From Lingula anatina (taxonomy: Eukaryota; Brachiopoda; Lingulata; Lingulida; Lingulidae), in contig NW_019775385.1 in the NCBI RefSeq assembly GCF_001039355.2, positions 76,087 to 140,086 on the forward strand: a stretch of DNA of 64,000 bases, given 5' to 3'. The notes under the pieces were generated by a model that saw only the letters and a list, made by a program, of their open reading frames with translations, searched no databases and was not told the origin of the DNA. Position numbers and translations under genes: made by a program. Of this stretch, positions 33,812-64,000 are shown piece after piece. How positions within the stretch are numbered: the stretch's first letter is position 1; the number at the start of each line of letters is the position of its first letter.

Positions 33812-36800
33812 ATGAAGACTGACACTTGCTACTGTGGTGAAAATGTATCCAAGTTACAAGAACATGTACTACAGTGCACAATATGCAAGAAGAAATTTCA
33901 TTTTGGTAAATCTTTACAAATATACAACGTTAACATTTTAGGACTTGCAACATGATAACTCTTTCAGGATACTTTTAAAAATGTACAGTATACCCCACAA
34001 ACTTAATCATTTTATTCTAATGTTGAATTCTCAGGATGGTATTTCCATTTGAATAGGTACATGTATTTTGAAAACTGATTTTGATAAGGAAAATGCATTC
34101 GTGTCAGCATTTTCATGAATTTTGTTTTATCAGTTTATATTGTCTTTAATATTTACAGAGTGTCTAAAAACAGGGAGACCAACCCCTCTTGAAGGAGATA
34201 CTTTCTTTGCCCTAACTTGTCAGGAATGCAGTGACACTGGGGAGGAGAGATGTACCAGACAGAAACTACAGTGGTATGCCATTATTTATCTTGTAGATCT
34301 GTCTAGGAACAGAATTTTAACATTTTTTTGCAGGTGCATTTTACGACCACAAATTAGGCTATTTATGATTGCACAGAACAGTTTATTAAAAGATAAGTTA
34401 GGTTTGGTTGGCGTGTGTTATTTGATGAAGGGTATGTCCAATGATGGCATGGAATGTGTAAATTTGATTCTAGGACCCAGGTTGTTGTGCTGGCACTGTA
34501 CAATCTACAGTTACAAGGAGCTGGAAAGTGTGGCTATTTCCGCTGGAAGGAACATATTTGTGCTTTTATTGATAAGCACTGGATTCATTTATTTGATGCC
34601 TCAAAGTAAGACATAACTTCTTGTTATTTCAGTTGTATTTGAAATTTGCAAAAGTAGAGGGCAAAGTGGTGTCATAACAGTATTATCCAAAGTTAATTTA
34701 ACACTAGAGTGTTATGAGAATCTCATTGTATCAAAATGTCTTCTCTAATTGTTCTTTTATTTCTATGAGTGTGAAAGCTACACATTTTACAATTTTTTAA
34801 AGAAAGAAGACGTCAACCTGGCATGGTACAGTTGCTGGTGCCCTGTCTGCAGGCTGCCCTAAATACTTTGTCTCTGGTCAACTGGAGCTAAAGGAATCAG
34901 GATGGTGGAAGTTAACAGAGATGAAACCACTTTCACTTGATCAAGGTGCAGTTTTTGCATGAATGAGACCATTCCCAGAGACTATGGTACTAACTTTGGA
35001 TCGATCTATCTCCAAGGGGGTTCTCACTAAATTGCTATCAACTTCAGCAGCTTAGATGTCTCGCACACCCACTGAAGCTGTTAGAGGGTAATTGACTATC
35101 ATTTAGCGGCTTCAGTAGGCATGCCAGACATCTAAGCAATTTAGCGAGAAACCCCTTAGAGATGGGTCGATCTAGTTAGATTGATCTAGGCACAGGAACC
35201 CAGTCAATGTGTACTGATGTATATCATATTTATCAGTAGAAAATTCTCTGTTGAAAAAGGTAATATTCTGATGTTTTTATCCTCTAAACTAGGATTCCTT
35301 TCCAATTTTTCAGAGTCGGGCCAGAGACATGGCAAGAAACAAAAGTTGGACTCTAAGGAATCTCTGGCAGTAAAAATGGAAGGTCTGAGAACCAGAGCTA
35401 GGAAGACGTCCATACAAGCTGCAATTGAACTGAAAGCAAGACGCTCGGTAACACAGGTGAAGATTAAGTTATATGCAATAATGATTTCATACAAATCCTC
35501 CTTAGTCAAACCAAGTTTAAAATGGGTATGGCATATCAGTATTTCATTTTATTAGTAATTAACCATATCTGGTATATCTGTCTAGACCATTACAATGTCT
35601 CCTTTTTGGCTATAAGGCATCTTTAAGCCTAGTATTAATATGTTTATTAGGAAGCCAAAGACATCAGAAAAACTCGTTCCAGCACTGATTCAGGTACTGA
35701 TTTCACAATGGATGTTGATAAACCCATCAGCAACATGACTGTTCCACAACCACCAGTGCTGAGAACAGGCAGAACCACCAGGTCCTCATCAGCTGTCCCC
35801 AGTGCACAGGGAGCAGCTTCAGAAGAGATGGATGTGATGGCAGACAGTCAGCAGGATGCTCTTGATGCCATGGGGAAAGGTTCATGGTTCACTGAAAAAG
35901 ATTTGAAACCTCCAGGTATGAGGTGATGGCATTTTTCTTTTTCTTAATAAATATGCCAATGTCATTTGAAAATAAATGCTCAGCCCATTAGTTGTTCAGG
36001 TTGGATTTTTCACTGTGGTAAATAGCTTTTTTGGATGTGTACCTGACTAGAATTTCCCTGAATTTCAGAGGACACTAGAAACTCTACTTTCTACAATCAG
36101 CATGCCTCAGTCATTTCCAGTATTGACAGAAGCATGCTGATAGTAGGGAGGAAAGTTTTCAGTGTTCTCTTAAACTCAGGGTGAAGAAGAGTCAGCTGCT
36201 ACCAGTGGAAAGGAAATGAAATCAACAAGCTCTAGTGAACTTAAATGAGTGTGGGCATTATGACTGTGACAACCTTAAGAGAGGGGTGTGGCACAGCCCC
36301 AGTAACTGTAGACATACTTGCTCTGTATACCACTTACTGTAAGAGCGATGGAAAATAACACCTGACACTTGTGCTTTTGTGGCAAATCTTACTGAGAGCT
36401 ATATCTAGAATTGTTAACAACAGTAATTTACAACGGTAGGCATATCATTTGAGCAATTGCATTTAATTCTAGAGACAGTCCCCCAGTTGTTGTTGATGGA
36501 GGATGAGGCTCTAGAAGATGACAGTGACTTTGAAATAGATCCTGGCAGTATCTCTCCTCCCAGAGATGAGGACACCCTCATGATGGACAATACTCCAGAT
36601 GTTGTTGACATTCTGTCTGCATTACAACATACAGGTAAAGGTGAATGTAGGCAGTATTGAATTGAAAACTCCATTTGCGATAAAGATCATGATAACTTTA
36701 AGGCATAACGTTTTAAACAATATATAAACAATAAATATCTTTCAAATGAAGATGAAAATATGAAGATTATGATAATCAGGTGATAGAAGAAACATGATAC

Positions 36801-39800
36801 ATACTATAAATTTTCCTAACATCTTTTTTTTTTTCATTTTTGTGTTGTAAATCTGTTGTGGATAATAATGCTGTGTTTTCATTAACTGCTGTAAGTTGCA
36901 CGTCTGCATACTGTGCCATTTTTAGATGCAGTTGAACTGAATAGCACAGCTATGGCAACAGTGACCAAAACTGTTAACACTGAATCTGAAACAAACTTCC
37001 AAGGCAGAGAAGAAGAAGAAGAAGAAGGACAAGAAGAAGTGCAGCTTGCAGAAAATAAAGAAAACGAGGAAGATGAAAGTGATGTTGAGTCATCAGAGAA
37101 TGAACATGATGCTGCATCTGAGTCCTCAGACAATGTAAGTGCTGTTTTACTACAGCATGCCTATTATCTTCGAAAAGTTGGAATTTTTGGTTATCTTCAC
37201 ATTACCACATTACCATCTTGGGCATTGAAATTTTTCATTTGTATTTCTTGCTGTCCAAATACAATCACTGAAACTAGTCTTATGCCTTTTTCAGTCTAGT
37301 GTGAATGAAAACCAAAACAAACCTCTAAAGAAAGAAAATGAGATCACTGAAGTTCCTCCAGAGTCGAAGCCTCCAGACCCAGTGTGAGTATGCAGTTTAT
37401 TTTTAAACTATCTGTGGTCTCTTACATTTTTTTTTTTTTTGTGAAAAATGTTGCTTGCCTTTTTCCATTCACAAGGAGTGGGATATTCTTTATAGCCTTC
37501 CACCAATAATTTCCTCTTTCTTGATGCTATTTTGAAATGTAAGTCAAAAAACTTGAGAAAAGCTCTAATTTTTTATGTGAACCATTGATTGTTTTTAACC
37601 TTTACATTAAACAACAATGTTTGCTTTCAGATATGAACCTATGAGTGTATATGAAGAAAAACGGCTATTGAAGAAATTAAATTCAATTGGCTCTGGTGTA
37701 GAACTAGACAGTGAAACAAAAAGATTTAGGGCTAAATTACGGGTCAGACAGGTACAGAAATATTTCATTAATATATGCTAGTTAAAAGACTATAATTATT
37801 GAAATGCATTCACTCATGAATTTGAGACTGTTATCAAAGAAAAATACATAACTGCAAATGTAGCATTGGAATGGGCTTAGTAGCAGTGCCTAAAGCTAAT
37901 GGAACTGCAGTCTTACCTTTACTACAAATGGCTAGCAAGAGTTCATATTTGAAGATAGTCGGAATAAAAAATTTGGTGACTTTGATTTTAGCTTAAGAGA
38001 GAACGTGGTTTACCTATCTTTGACTTGGATGCAACCATGGCCATGCTGACAGGGCAAAGACGTGACTTAGAGGTTGGTGAATTAAAAAAAAAATCTATAA
38101 GACTAAAAATTAGAGGTTTCATTACATGTGTGATGTAAGTGTGTGGGTAAATGTATTGTAGCAAAACTTTTAAAGCACCTTTTCCTTATTGATGAAGAAG
38201 TTCTCAACTTTTCATCTTGAGATGTTATCATGTTCCACTTTTTTTAAAAGTCTAAAATGGAGATAAGAAAAATTTGAAAAACACCATAACAAAACATAAC
38301 ATCAATTGTACTTAAAACATGTCGACTGTAATTTTCTATTTTTAGTTAAATTACCAGATGAATCCATCTCATCTGCCTACTTCAAGGTTTGGATATGCAG
38401 ACTACAGAGTGCTAGATAGATTTCAGATGCCATCTCATTCTTTGCCATCGCAAGTACCTCATTTCTCATCATTTCTGAACCGCCTCGTGGGAACAGAGGA
38501 TGATCAGCTGCAAAGTATATGTAGTCCTTATACTGCAAGGTAAACCAACACTAGCTCTATTCATTTTTCCTTTTCTTTTCTTTCTTTTTTAGTTGATGTA
38601 ATGTTGTTATTTTCCAAACAGATCTGACTAGTTTGACTTGAACAAAGTTTCTTTGCAATTTTAGAGTTATGCTATTTAAGTTTTTATATTGCTGCCTGTG
38701 AAATATTTTGATGTGGAATCTTGAAATTCAGGTGTGATGTATACCCTCCATACTTTTTAATTTTCAGATTTTTGAAACCATTTATCAGACGAGATTATGA
38801 ATCGGTATCGTTAAAGATGAAACTTTTTCAAGAAATTATTTCATTTCCACACAGGTAAGCTGTTCAGGTTTGTTGAAAAAAAATGCCTTTGATGCATATT
38901 GATTTATGGACATCATATAAAGATAATTTTTCCCAACAGCTCAAATGTGCACATGTTAAAAGAAATCCATCAGATGTGCAGATGTAAACAGCTCTTGTTA
39001 TCAAGATAGGAAAATCAACTTTACAGGGATGACCCAAGCTGGGAGCCACCAGTCTTGCCTCCTATAGATTACTGCTATGTGAGACCACAGCATATACCCT
39101 CAGTAAATGCTCTATGTAGAGAATTCTTCTGGCCAGGGATTGATTGTAAGTTACAGTGTGATTTAAATTTGTTGTGAAAAATATGATGAAAAGCATATTT
39201 TCAAATGGTTTTATAGATCGACTCTGGAGGTACAACAATACTAATGGCGCCACTTGTAAAAAATGACACAAAGCTTTTCAATTTAAAAAGCTTAATCTTT
39301 TAAATGATTAAGAGGATATTTGAAGAAACTTTTTGGACAAGGTAAAGTTTGTTGAGGCTAATAAAAATGTGATCTTCCAACAATTAAATGAAGTTCTCAT
39401 TGATTGTAATTTTCTATTAAATGTTCTATTGCAAGTGTCCGAGTGCCTACAGTATCCAGACTTCAGTTGTGTAGTCCTCTACAGGTAAGTTTCTCCAAAT
39501 TAAATTTGAAAAGACATCTATCTAAACAGCATATATCACAGGCAAAATGTAGACATAACTATGGCAATGTTAAAATATGAAACTTCATTGCAAGTTGATT
39601 CTGTAACTAATTATGGATTTCGACATATAAATGGGCATTATAATAAGTAGGCTCTTACATAAATCTGTTCATAACATTTTTTAACACAGGAAAATTGTGA
39701 TAGGCTTTGCCTTCATGGTGCCAGATGTAAAATACAACGAGGCCTATATCTCCTTCATCTTCACCCATCCAGAGTGGCGGAGGTGTGGGATTGCCACCTT

Positions 39801-40242
39801 CATGCTTTATCATCTTATTCAGGTGGGTTAGAAAATAAAGTTGTAATGACAGTATCTCTACTCAGGGCTGCATTTGCCACTTTCTTTTAAGTATAGGTGC
39901 AGGTTTTTCGCATTGTTTTGTGTATTTCTTTTCAAGATACAGCGTATCAGTTTGATTTTTACACAGAATGAAATATTAATGGCTATTTTAAGATATAGAT
40001 CTAATTTTTGTTACACCCCCCTCTTTTCCAGGTGTTATTAATATGTATTGAATTTTTTTCTCCTTCAGACCTGTATGGGCAAAGATGTTACTCTTCACGT
40101 TTCTGCAACCAATGCGGCTATGCTGCTCTATCAAAAATTCGGTTTCAAACCAGAAGAATTCATTCTGGACTTCTATGACAAGTATTATCCAGAAGATTCA
40201 AAAGACTGTAAACATGCTTTCTTTCTTCGACTTCGAAGATGA
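33812..40242 (+). CDS. KAT14: KAT14 (CSRP2BP/ATAC2) GNAT histone acetyltransferase
   Basis: Exons from the ATG: 33812-33905, 34159-34273, 34474-34605, 34803-34945, 35314-35456, 35651-35915, 36473-36634, 36926-37134, 37295-37383, 37631-37751, 37992-38072, 38346-38539, 38768-38854, 39027-39145, 39436-39484, 39690-39822, 40069-40242. All junctions are in phase; 2310 nt give 769 residues, against 782 in human. KAT14 is a subunit of the ATAC coactivator complex and acetylates histones in the nucleus. Seen: a Cys-rich N-terminus (CYC, CTIC, CQEC) suggesting zinc binding; YFRWKEHICAFIDKHW and KKTSTWHGTVAG, near-identical to vertebrate KAT14; acidic middle exons; and a C-terminal GNAT domain with SECLQYPDF, MVPDVKYNEAYISF, the acetyl-CoA motif RRCGIA and a YQKFGF end. 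The first exon probably starts at 33799 after CAG. Confidence 0.96.
34965..35205. mobile_element. Foldback MITE-like element, copy 2 (KAT14 intron)
   Basis: About 241 bp in the intron 34946-35313, related to the element at 25738-25962. It shares ATTCCCA near the left end, GATCGATCTATC and TTCTCACTAAATTGCT, and the inverted versions in the right half (AGCAATTTAGCGAGAA and TCGATCTAG). The centre also pairs: CTTAGATGTCT with AGACATCTAAG, and CACTGAAGC with GCTTCAGT. The whole can fold into one long imperfect hairpin. It does not encode protein. Confidence 0.7.
36043..36195. mobile_element. Foldback element in a KAT14 intron
   Basis: Arms of about 65 bp are imperfect inverted repeats around an unpaired centre of about 20 bp: CTGACTAG, CCCTGA, AGAGGACAC and ATCAGCATGC on the left match their complements GCATGCTGAT, GTGTTCTCT, TCAGGG and AGTCAG on the right. 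It carries an AG and an open frame that imitate an exon, but the exit phase does not fit the next KAT14 exon. Confidence 0.7.
36926..37134 (+). CDS. KAT14: KAT14 acidic-tract exon
   Basis: This exon encodes an extremely acidic segment (a GREEEEEEGQEEV core and later ENEEDESDVESSENEHD). It corresponds in position to the acidic, poorly conserved centre of vertebrate KAT14. It probably forms a disordered linker between the N-terminal module and the GNAT domain. Confidence 0.85.
39027..40242 (+). CDS. KAT14: KAT14 GNAT catalytic exons
   Basis: Four exons encode the acetyltransferase fold, from PIDYCYVRPQHIP to HAFFLRLRR. Motif A is PEWRRCGIATFM (Q/R-x-x-G-x-A for the acetyl-CoA pyrophosphate), followed by TCMGKDVTLHVSA and LYQKFGF (motif B). 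Similarity to the vertebrate protein is far higher here than in the middle of the gene, as expected for the catalytic part. Confidence 0.95.
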
Positions 40243-40526
40243 TTTAATTTGGGCAACCGTAGACTTAAGAAAATGAGATGATTTTGTTTCTGTACACAGA
40301 TGGGAGAAATACTACATGCCATTGTAACCAAAATATGAAAATTGCTCCTGGCATCACAAAATTTTTTTGGACTGGATAGAAATAGGGTGTTACAAATTTT
40401 CAGGGATGTGAACTTTTGTGAACTTTGTTTTTAAAAAGTCAACTAACTGGAGGCAATTTGTAATATTTTCAAATCCCTGCAGGGTTTTGGAATTTTATAA
40501 ATATTTATTATGAATGATAAATATTG

Positions 40527-40575
<49 letters not shown>

Positions 40576-43500
40576 CCAAGACACTCTTTTGTCCATCAAC
40601 AGGCCAGTTCATAGTGATAATACTTCCAAATGTGTATTGAGCTTTTCATGTTTCATTAGCAAATAAATATATTTTTGATATTTTAACATTTTATGAATAT
40701 TTAATAATATCATTTAAAGGTATTTAGGTTTCTGATTCAATTGAATTAAACAGCAATTTTATCTCTTGCTACAAGTATTGCTGTTAGATTCTCGCGTACC
40801 TCCAGAGACACCTAAATTTGCTTTTTATTCCAAAATATTCAGTCTTTGTGTAATAAATTACTGCAGAGATACAGCACAAATAGATAAATTATTAAGATAA
40901 ATGAACTACACTTGACTTATTATACACACTTTATTACAAAACCTAAAGTTTGGGAAACAATACATGTATAACATTAGAAGAATACTTAAAAGCAAATACA
41001 AAATTACCATTCTGAGCATGTTAATACATCTACAACATATTTCAAAGACAATCTTTCAAACTCATCAAAGGAAAAAAATCAAAGGAAGAATAGAGAATTT
41101 CAAAAGAATAACTTGTATGCTGTGCTCTGCTTGTATTTTGTAATATTTTAACAGTTAAATGAGTTTATTTCAATAAAATAACTAGTGTAAGAAAACTTAT
41201 AGTCATGGTTCCTACTTTGCAAGTTAGTTGTACAATTTTATAGATATTTCTGTACACAATATAATACTATGCCCCGAGACTAGTGTTGAAAAGGCAAGTG
41301 TCCACTCTATTTACACTTACTTTTTACTAAAATAATAGTTTGAGAAATTTCAAATAAAACACAATAACTGATTTTCTTTATATACAAATTGAAATATAGA
41401 TTTAGACGTGTATGATAATTTATTAAGATGTTCAACATCAAATCTGAAGCACATAAAAAGACACCCATTTAAATCTCGAAGCAATCTCTAGTACTAAATA
41501 CACTTGTGACAGGCAATAATTCAACTCAAGCCCTTTAATATATCACTTTAAACATACTGATATATTACTCTACATAATATTTTAAAATACCAGTACTTTT
41601 AACTCTAAATACATGGATATAAAATTACCAAAATTGACCTGGTTTATCATAACAAGTTTCGTAAAGATAACACAAATGGCAGTGTTATGGCAGTGCAATA
41701 AAAATCACAAACCCATGTGCTGGGAATGTCCCCTAGCTTTTTTATTATGTTATATATGTGATATATTTGACCACCTATATATTCAGACATCAATCATCAA
41801 GGCGGCTATAACCATCTACTTAAAATACATAAGGAAAGTGTTTACAATTTAGCTCATAATAACAAACTGTGTAAGAAATTTTCTTTAATAAATAAATAAA
41901 TGTGCCATGCAAACCACCCCAACATGAATTAGTTTGAAATTAAGTTTGAACTCTCATCCACCTTTGCATTTAAACCTACCTACTATCTTCATGCATTTCT
42001 TTGGTCTAACCCTCTATTTTGTCCCTTCTGTTTCTAAAACACTGGTAATGTTGTTTCTTCAACACTTTAAAATTTGCTTCACAATATCATGTGACTACAC
42101 CAGAATAAGACATAAATATTCTGCTAATTTCCATTCATTATCTAGCTAATGGTAAAAAGTAGCACTGACTTCAGGTCAAAATTCATATACATCAATTAAG
42201 GTGAATATTAGAGTGCAGTTTTAAACAATCACTTCCTGAGCTATACAGTCACAACAATCAAGTTCATATATATATTACAGAAATGTCATCGTATGTTACT
42301 TAGTATGTCAGATGCAACAATATGTCAACATTCTCAAGATGCATATATGAAATGGACGAGTATCTTCCTGGGGGGTTTTCTGTAATGATGCCATTGTGAA
42401 CAGGTCTGTCTCACTGTCACAAAGCTGCTACAGTCTTTCTACAATGGTCTACTGGTCAACTTTGCTTCGTAGTGAACTCATTTGTTTCGTTGAGGTAACC
42501 CATGACCATCTCACAGTGGCACAGAATTATTGCTGGGTGTGTTGAGCTCTGTGTAGAAAGTGAGAGGAGAACAGCATCTGTTACAGCTGAGATCTGGAAT
42601 ACCCCTGAATCAACACTTATGCATCGACTATTAAGAAATTCCTCTGTTGATTAAATTACATTCCTGTAAAGTGCTGACATTGTTTTTGTTTGAAAAACGA
42701 GATAGTGTTTTATCTAACTGACAGTGGCTTGCTTCTTGAAAGTCCAATTAAACACAGATGAAAAAAATAATAAAATGAATGCAGCTGCATGTCTGTAAGT
42801 TCTAGAAAAAAACATACAAAACAAGTGGTGCCAAACATTGAATATTATATTTTTTGCTTAGAAATAATAAACATGCCAATCCCAGCTCTTCAGTGGAGTA
42901 GAATGGATTACTGAAGCACACAAAAAGTTCCTAAACACTGCCAGAGAGATGCAACACACGGATGTGAATAAAGCTACAGTCACAAAACATTCAGAGGAAT
43001 TTCATTTTGAGATCATAATTTTCTTCATCAGTTCAACAATTATGCCGGGTCATCCCCACACCAGTAAGGTGGAAAAAAGTCTCACAAGCATGTAAAACTC
43101 ATAAATTGGAGACCAATATCAAACTTTTGCACACAGTTGTGACACTTTCTGGGTGGACGGCTGCCATCACCTGGTAGACTACAGGGCAGTGATTTAATGT
43201 CATCATCATCATCATCATCATTAGTATTATTATTAACATGGAAGCTGACATGGTCCCTGCAACAGCAGCACCCAGATAGAACTTCCCTGAATTTAATAGC
43301 AGTAGCAACATATAAAGCATCTCAATCAGCCTACACACCCGCGTTTAACTTAATAAATACCTTTAAGGAAATGAAAAAGGTGTACCTGGCATAAGAGATC
43401 ATTATTACTACATCTGCTAACACTAGAGAAGACAGAAACATCAAACGTGTTCCATTCTGAATATCGGAGTGGTCATAAAAGTCTTGTGTTCATACAACTC

Positions 43501-44003
43501 CTGAAGAGTTATAAAACTTCTTTATTATAATTAGTATGAACTTCTAAATAAATTACTTAATGTGTTCTACTGTCATAACTTATCAGCATAGAGACCATTA
43601 TAATGGACACACATCCATAAAAAAACCTACTGCATTTCACTTTGCAGGTTATATAATTAATATTAGTTTTAATGTCATAGGAAAAAACTTATAATTTACT
43701 AAAAAGAGTCAATAAATGTTTTATTGTAGCAAATCATTTTTTTGAAAACGTCACTTTCTGAGTTTACAATAATAACTATAATAATGCATCTGTCTACTGT
43801 TGAAAGAGTTATAAGCTTAACTATGAGCAACACCATATTGCATTGTGGACAGCAATACAACTTTTTTTCAATGTCCACTCTATGATACAAGAATTTTACC
43901 CATATATTTCCATACATTTTGAACTTTGTCTGAACAATCGTCTATAGCTTTTAGTATCTCAGGGTCTGTTTAAAAGTCGATATATCCTAGCATACTGTGG
44001 TCA
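40243..44003. other. 3' regions of the convergent KAT14 and DOT1L genes
   Basis: The KAT14 3' UTR starts here and may end after the AATAAA near 40663. It includes an (AT)n run at 40530-40572. The remainder is AT-rich and contains a (CAT)n run at 43196-43218. Part is probably DOT1L 3' UTR. No coding exon was recognised except the possible last DOT1L exon at 44004-44020. Confidence 0.5.
40530..40572 (+). repeat. (AT)n microsatellite in the KAT14 3' UTR
   Basis: About 21 AT repeats roughly 290 bp after the KAT14 stop codon. Confidence 0.9.
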
Positions 44004-44020
44004 TCATTTGACTTCAAAAC
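44004..44020 (-). CDS. DOT1L: Possible short terminal DOT1L exon
   Basis: A good acceptor (TTTTTTCAG) lies at 44021-44028. If joined to the donor at 44707 in the observed phase, it adds FEVK and a stop. A second frame in the same stretch is open for 16 codons but needs another exit phase. The choice between this and the unspliced end is unresolved. Confidence 0.3.
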
Positions 44021-44611
44021 CTGAAAAAACAAAACGATGCCATTAACATGTGTTAATTTTAAATATATTAAGCTCACACAAAAGGGAAAGCTAAACATTT
44101 AAATTATACTTAATGCTGGACATAACTTACTTTCATCATTCACTGAACAAACCAGAAAGCATTTATAGCATGATTGTTAGTTTGGGGATGGAAATGTCTA
44201 TGAAATGTTTATAACACATAAAAGAACAGTAGCATGCAAAACTGCATAAATGTGCCATGCAATGATCATATGTAATATGCACATTTTTCTACTGGTAAAA
44301 ATATATTTAAAACATCCAAACTGTACTTAAAATAATAGGGGGAGATAGCTTAAACAAACATTATACAAACATAAGCACATCTGCAATACATATTCAAAGT
44401 GAATTATCAAGTAACCATGTTTTACAAGATTTCTTCTTCTCTGCTGGTTACTCCAACATAGCTGGCGCTTAGAATTGCGTTCATGTTTTAGTTTCTTATC
44501 AAAAATTGAGAAATTAATCCAAAATAAAAAAGAGAGGGGAAACAGTACATCATGCATTAACTTAAATAGGAGGACTGCTTATAACTTTATATCTAAAACA
44601 GAAACAGAAGC

Positions 44612-63992
<19,381 letters not shown>

Positions 63993-64000
63993 TCTGCTTC

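Noticed and set aside
36069-36180. Apparent extra KAT14 exon with a good acceptor and a protein-like frame
   Set aside because: It exits in phase 2 while the next exon needs phase 1, and it lies wholly inside an inverted repeat. Human KAT14 has no matching segment. Treated as a foldback element.
42300-42700. Less AT-rich stretch between KAT14 and DOT1L
   Set aside because: Searched by eye for an exon, tRNA or hairpin; none could be supported.

Overview
The window is genomic DNA of a non-vertebrate animal. It is AT-rich, with split genes, canonical GT-AG introns of about 0.1-5 kb, many microsatellites and long non-coding stretches. It combines a Syk-family kinase, an ATAC-type acetyltransferase, DOT1L and nuclear factor I, which fits a eumetazoan. 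I cannot fix the phylum from sequence alone. Gene identities come from recognising family motifs and joining exons in phase, not from a database search.

Layout: (1) 567-15021, plus strand: the 3' part of a nuclear factor I (NFI/CTF) gene. Eight exons encode the C-terminal regulatory region; the DNA-binding domain lies upstream of the window. (2) 21352-29467, minus strand: a complete Syk/ZAP-70-type tandem-SH2 tyrosine kinase in 15 coding exons (689 codons plus stop), tail-to-tail with NFI. (3) 33812-40242, plus strand: a complete KAT14 (CSRP2BP/ATAC2) histone acetyltransferase in 17 coding exons (769 codons plus stop), head-to-head with Syk. (4) 63992 down to about 44612, minus strand: a DOT1L-type H3K79 methyltransferase, tail-to-tail with KAT14, covering the start codon to the C-terminus. 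One ambiguous base inside a polyproline tract breaks the reading frame.

The most interesting item is in DOT1L. Two adjacent exons (53466-53572 and 52998-53104) have the same length (107 bp), the same splice phases and homologous products. Each encodes the same piece of the catalytic domain, so they look like mutually exclusive exons that would give two catalytic variants. Other notable structures are a tandemly copied exon tail with extra 5' splice sites in a Syk intron, two related foldback (MITE-like) elements in Syk and KAT14 introns, a third foldback in KAT14 that imitates an exon, and nested tandem repeats in the Syk/KAT14 divergent region. That region also holds a 100-bp hairpin, and an upstream ORF lies in the Syk leader. 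NFI has a C-terminal extension not found in the vertebrate NFI proteins I know.

Three of the four genes are nuclear regulators: NFI a transcription factor, KAT14 a histone acetyltransferase and DOT1L a histone methyltransferase. Nothing in the sequence shows that they are co-regulated. Syk is a cytoplasmic signalling kinase.
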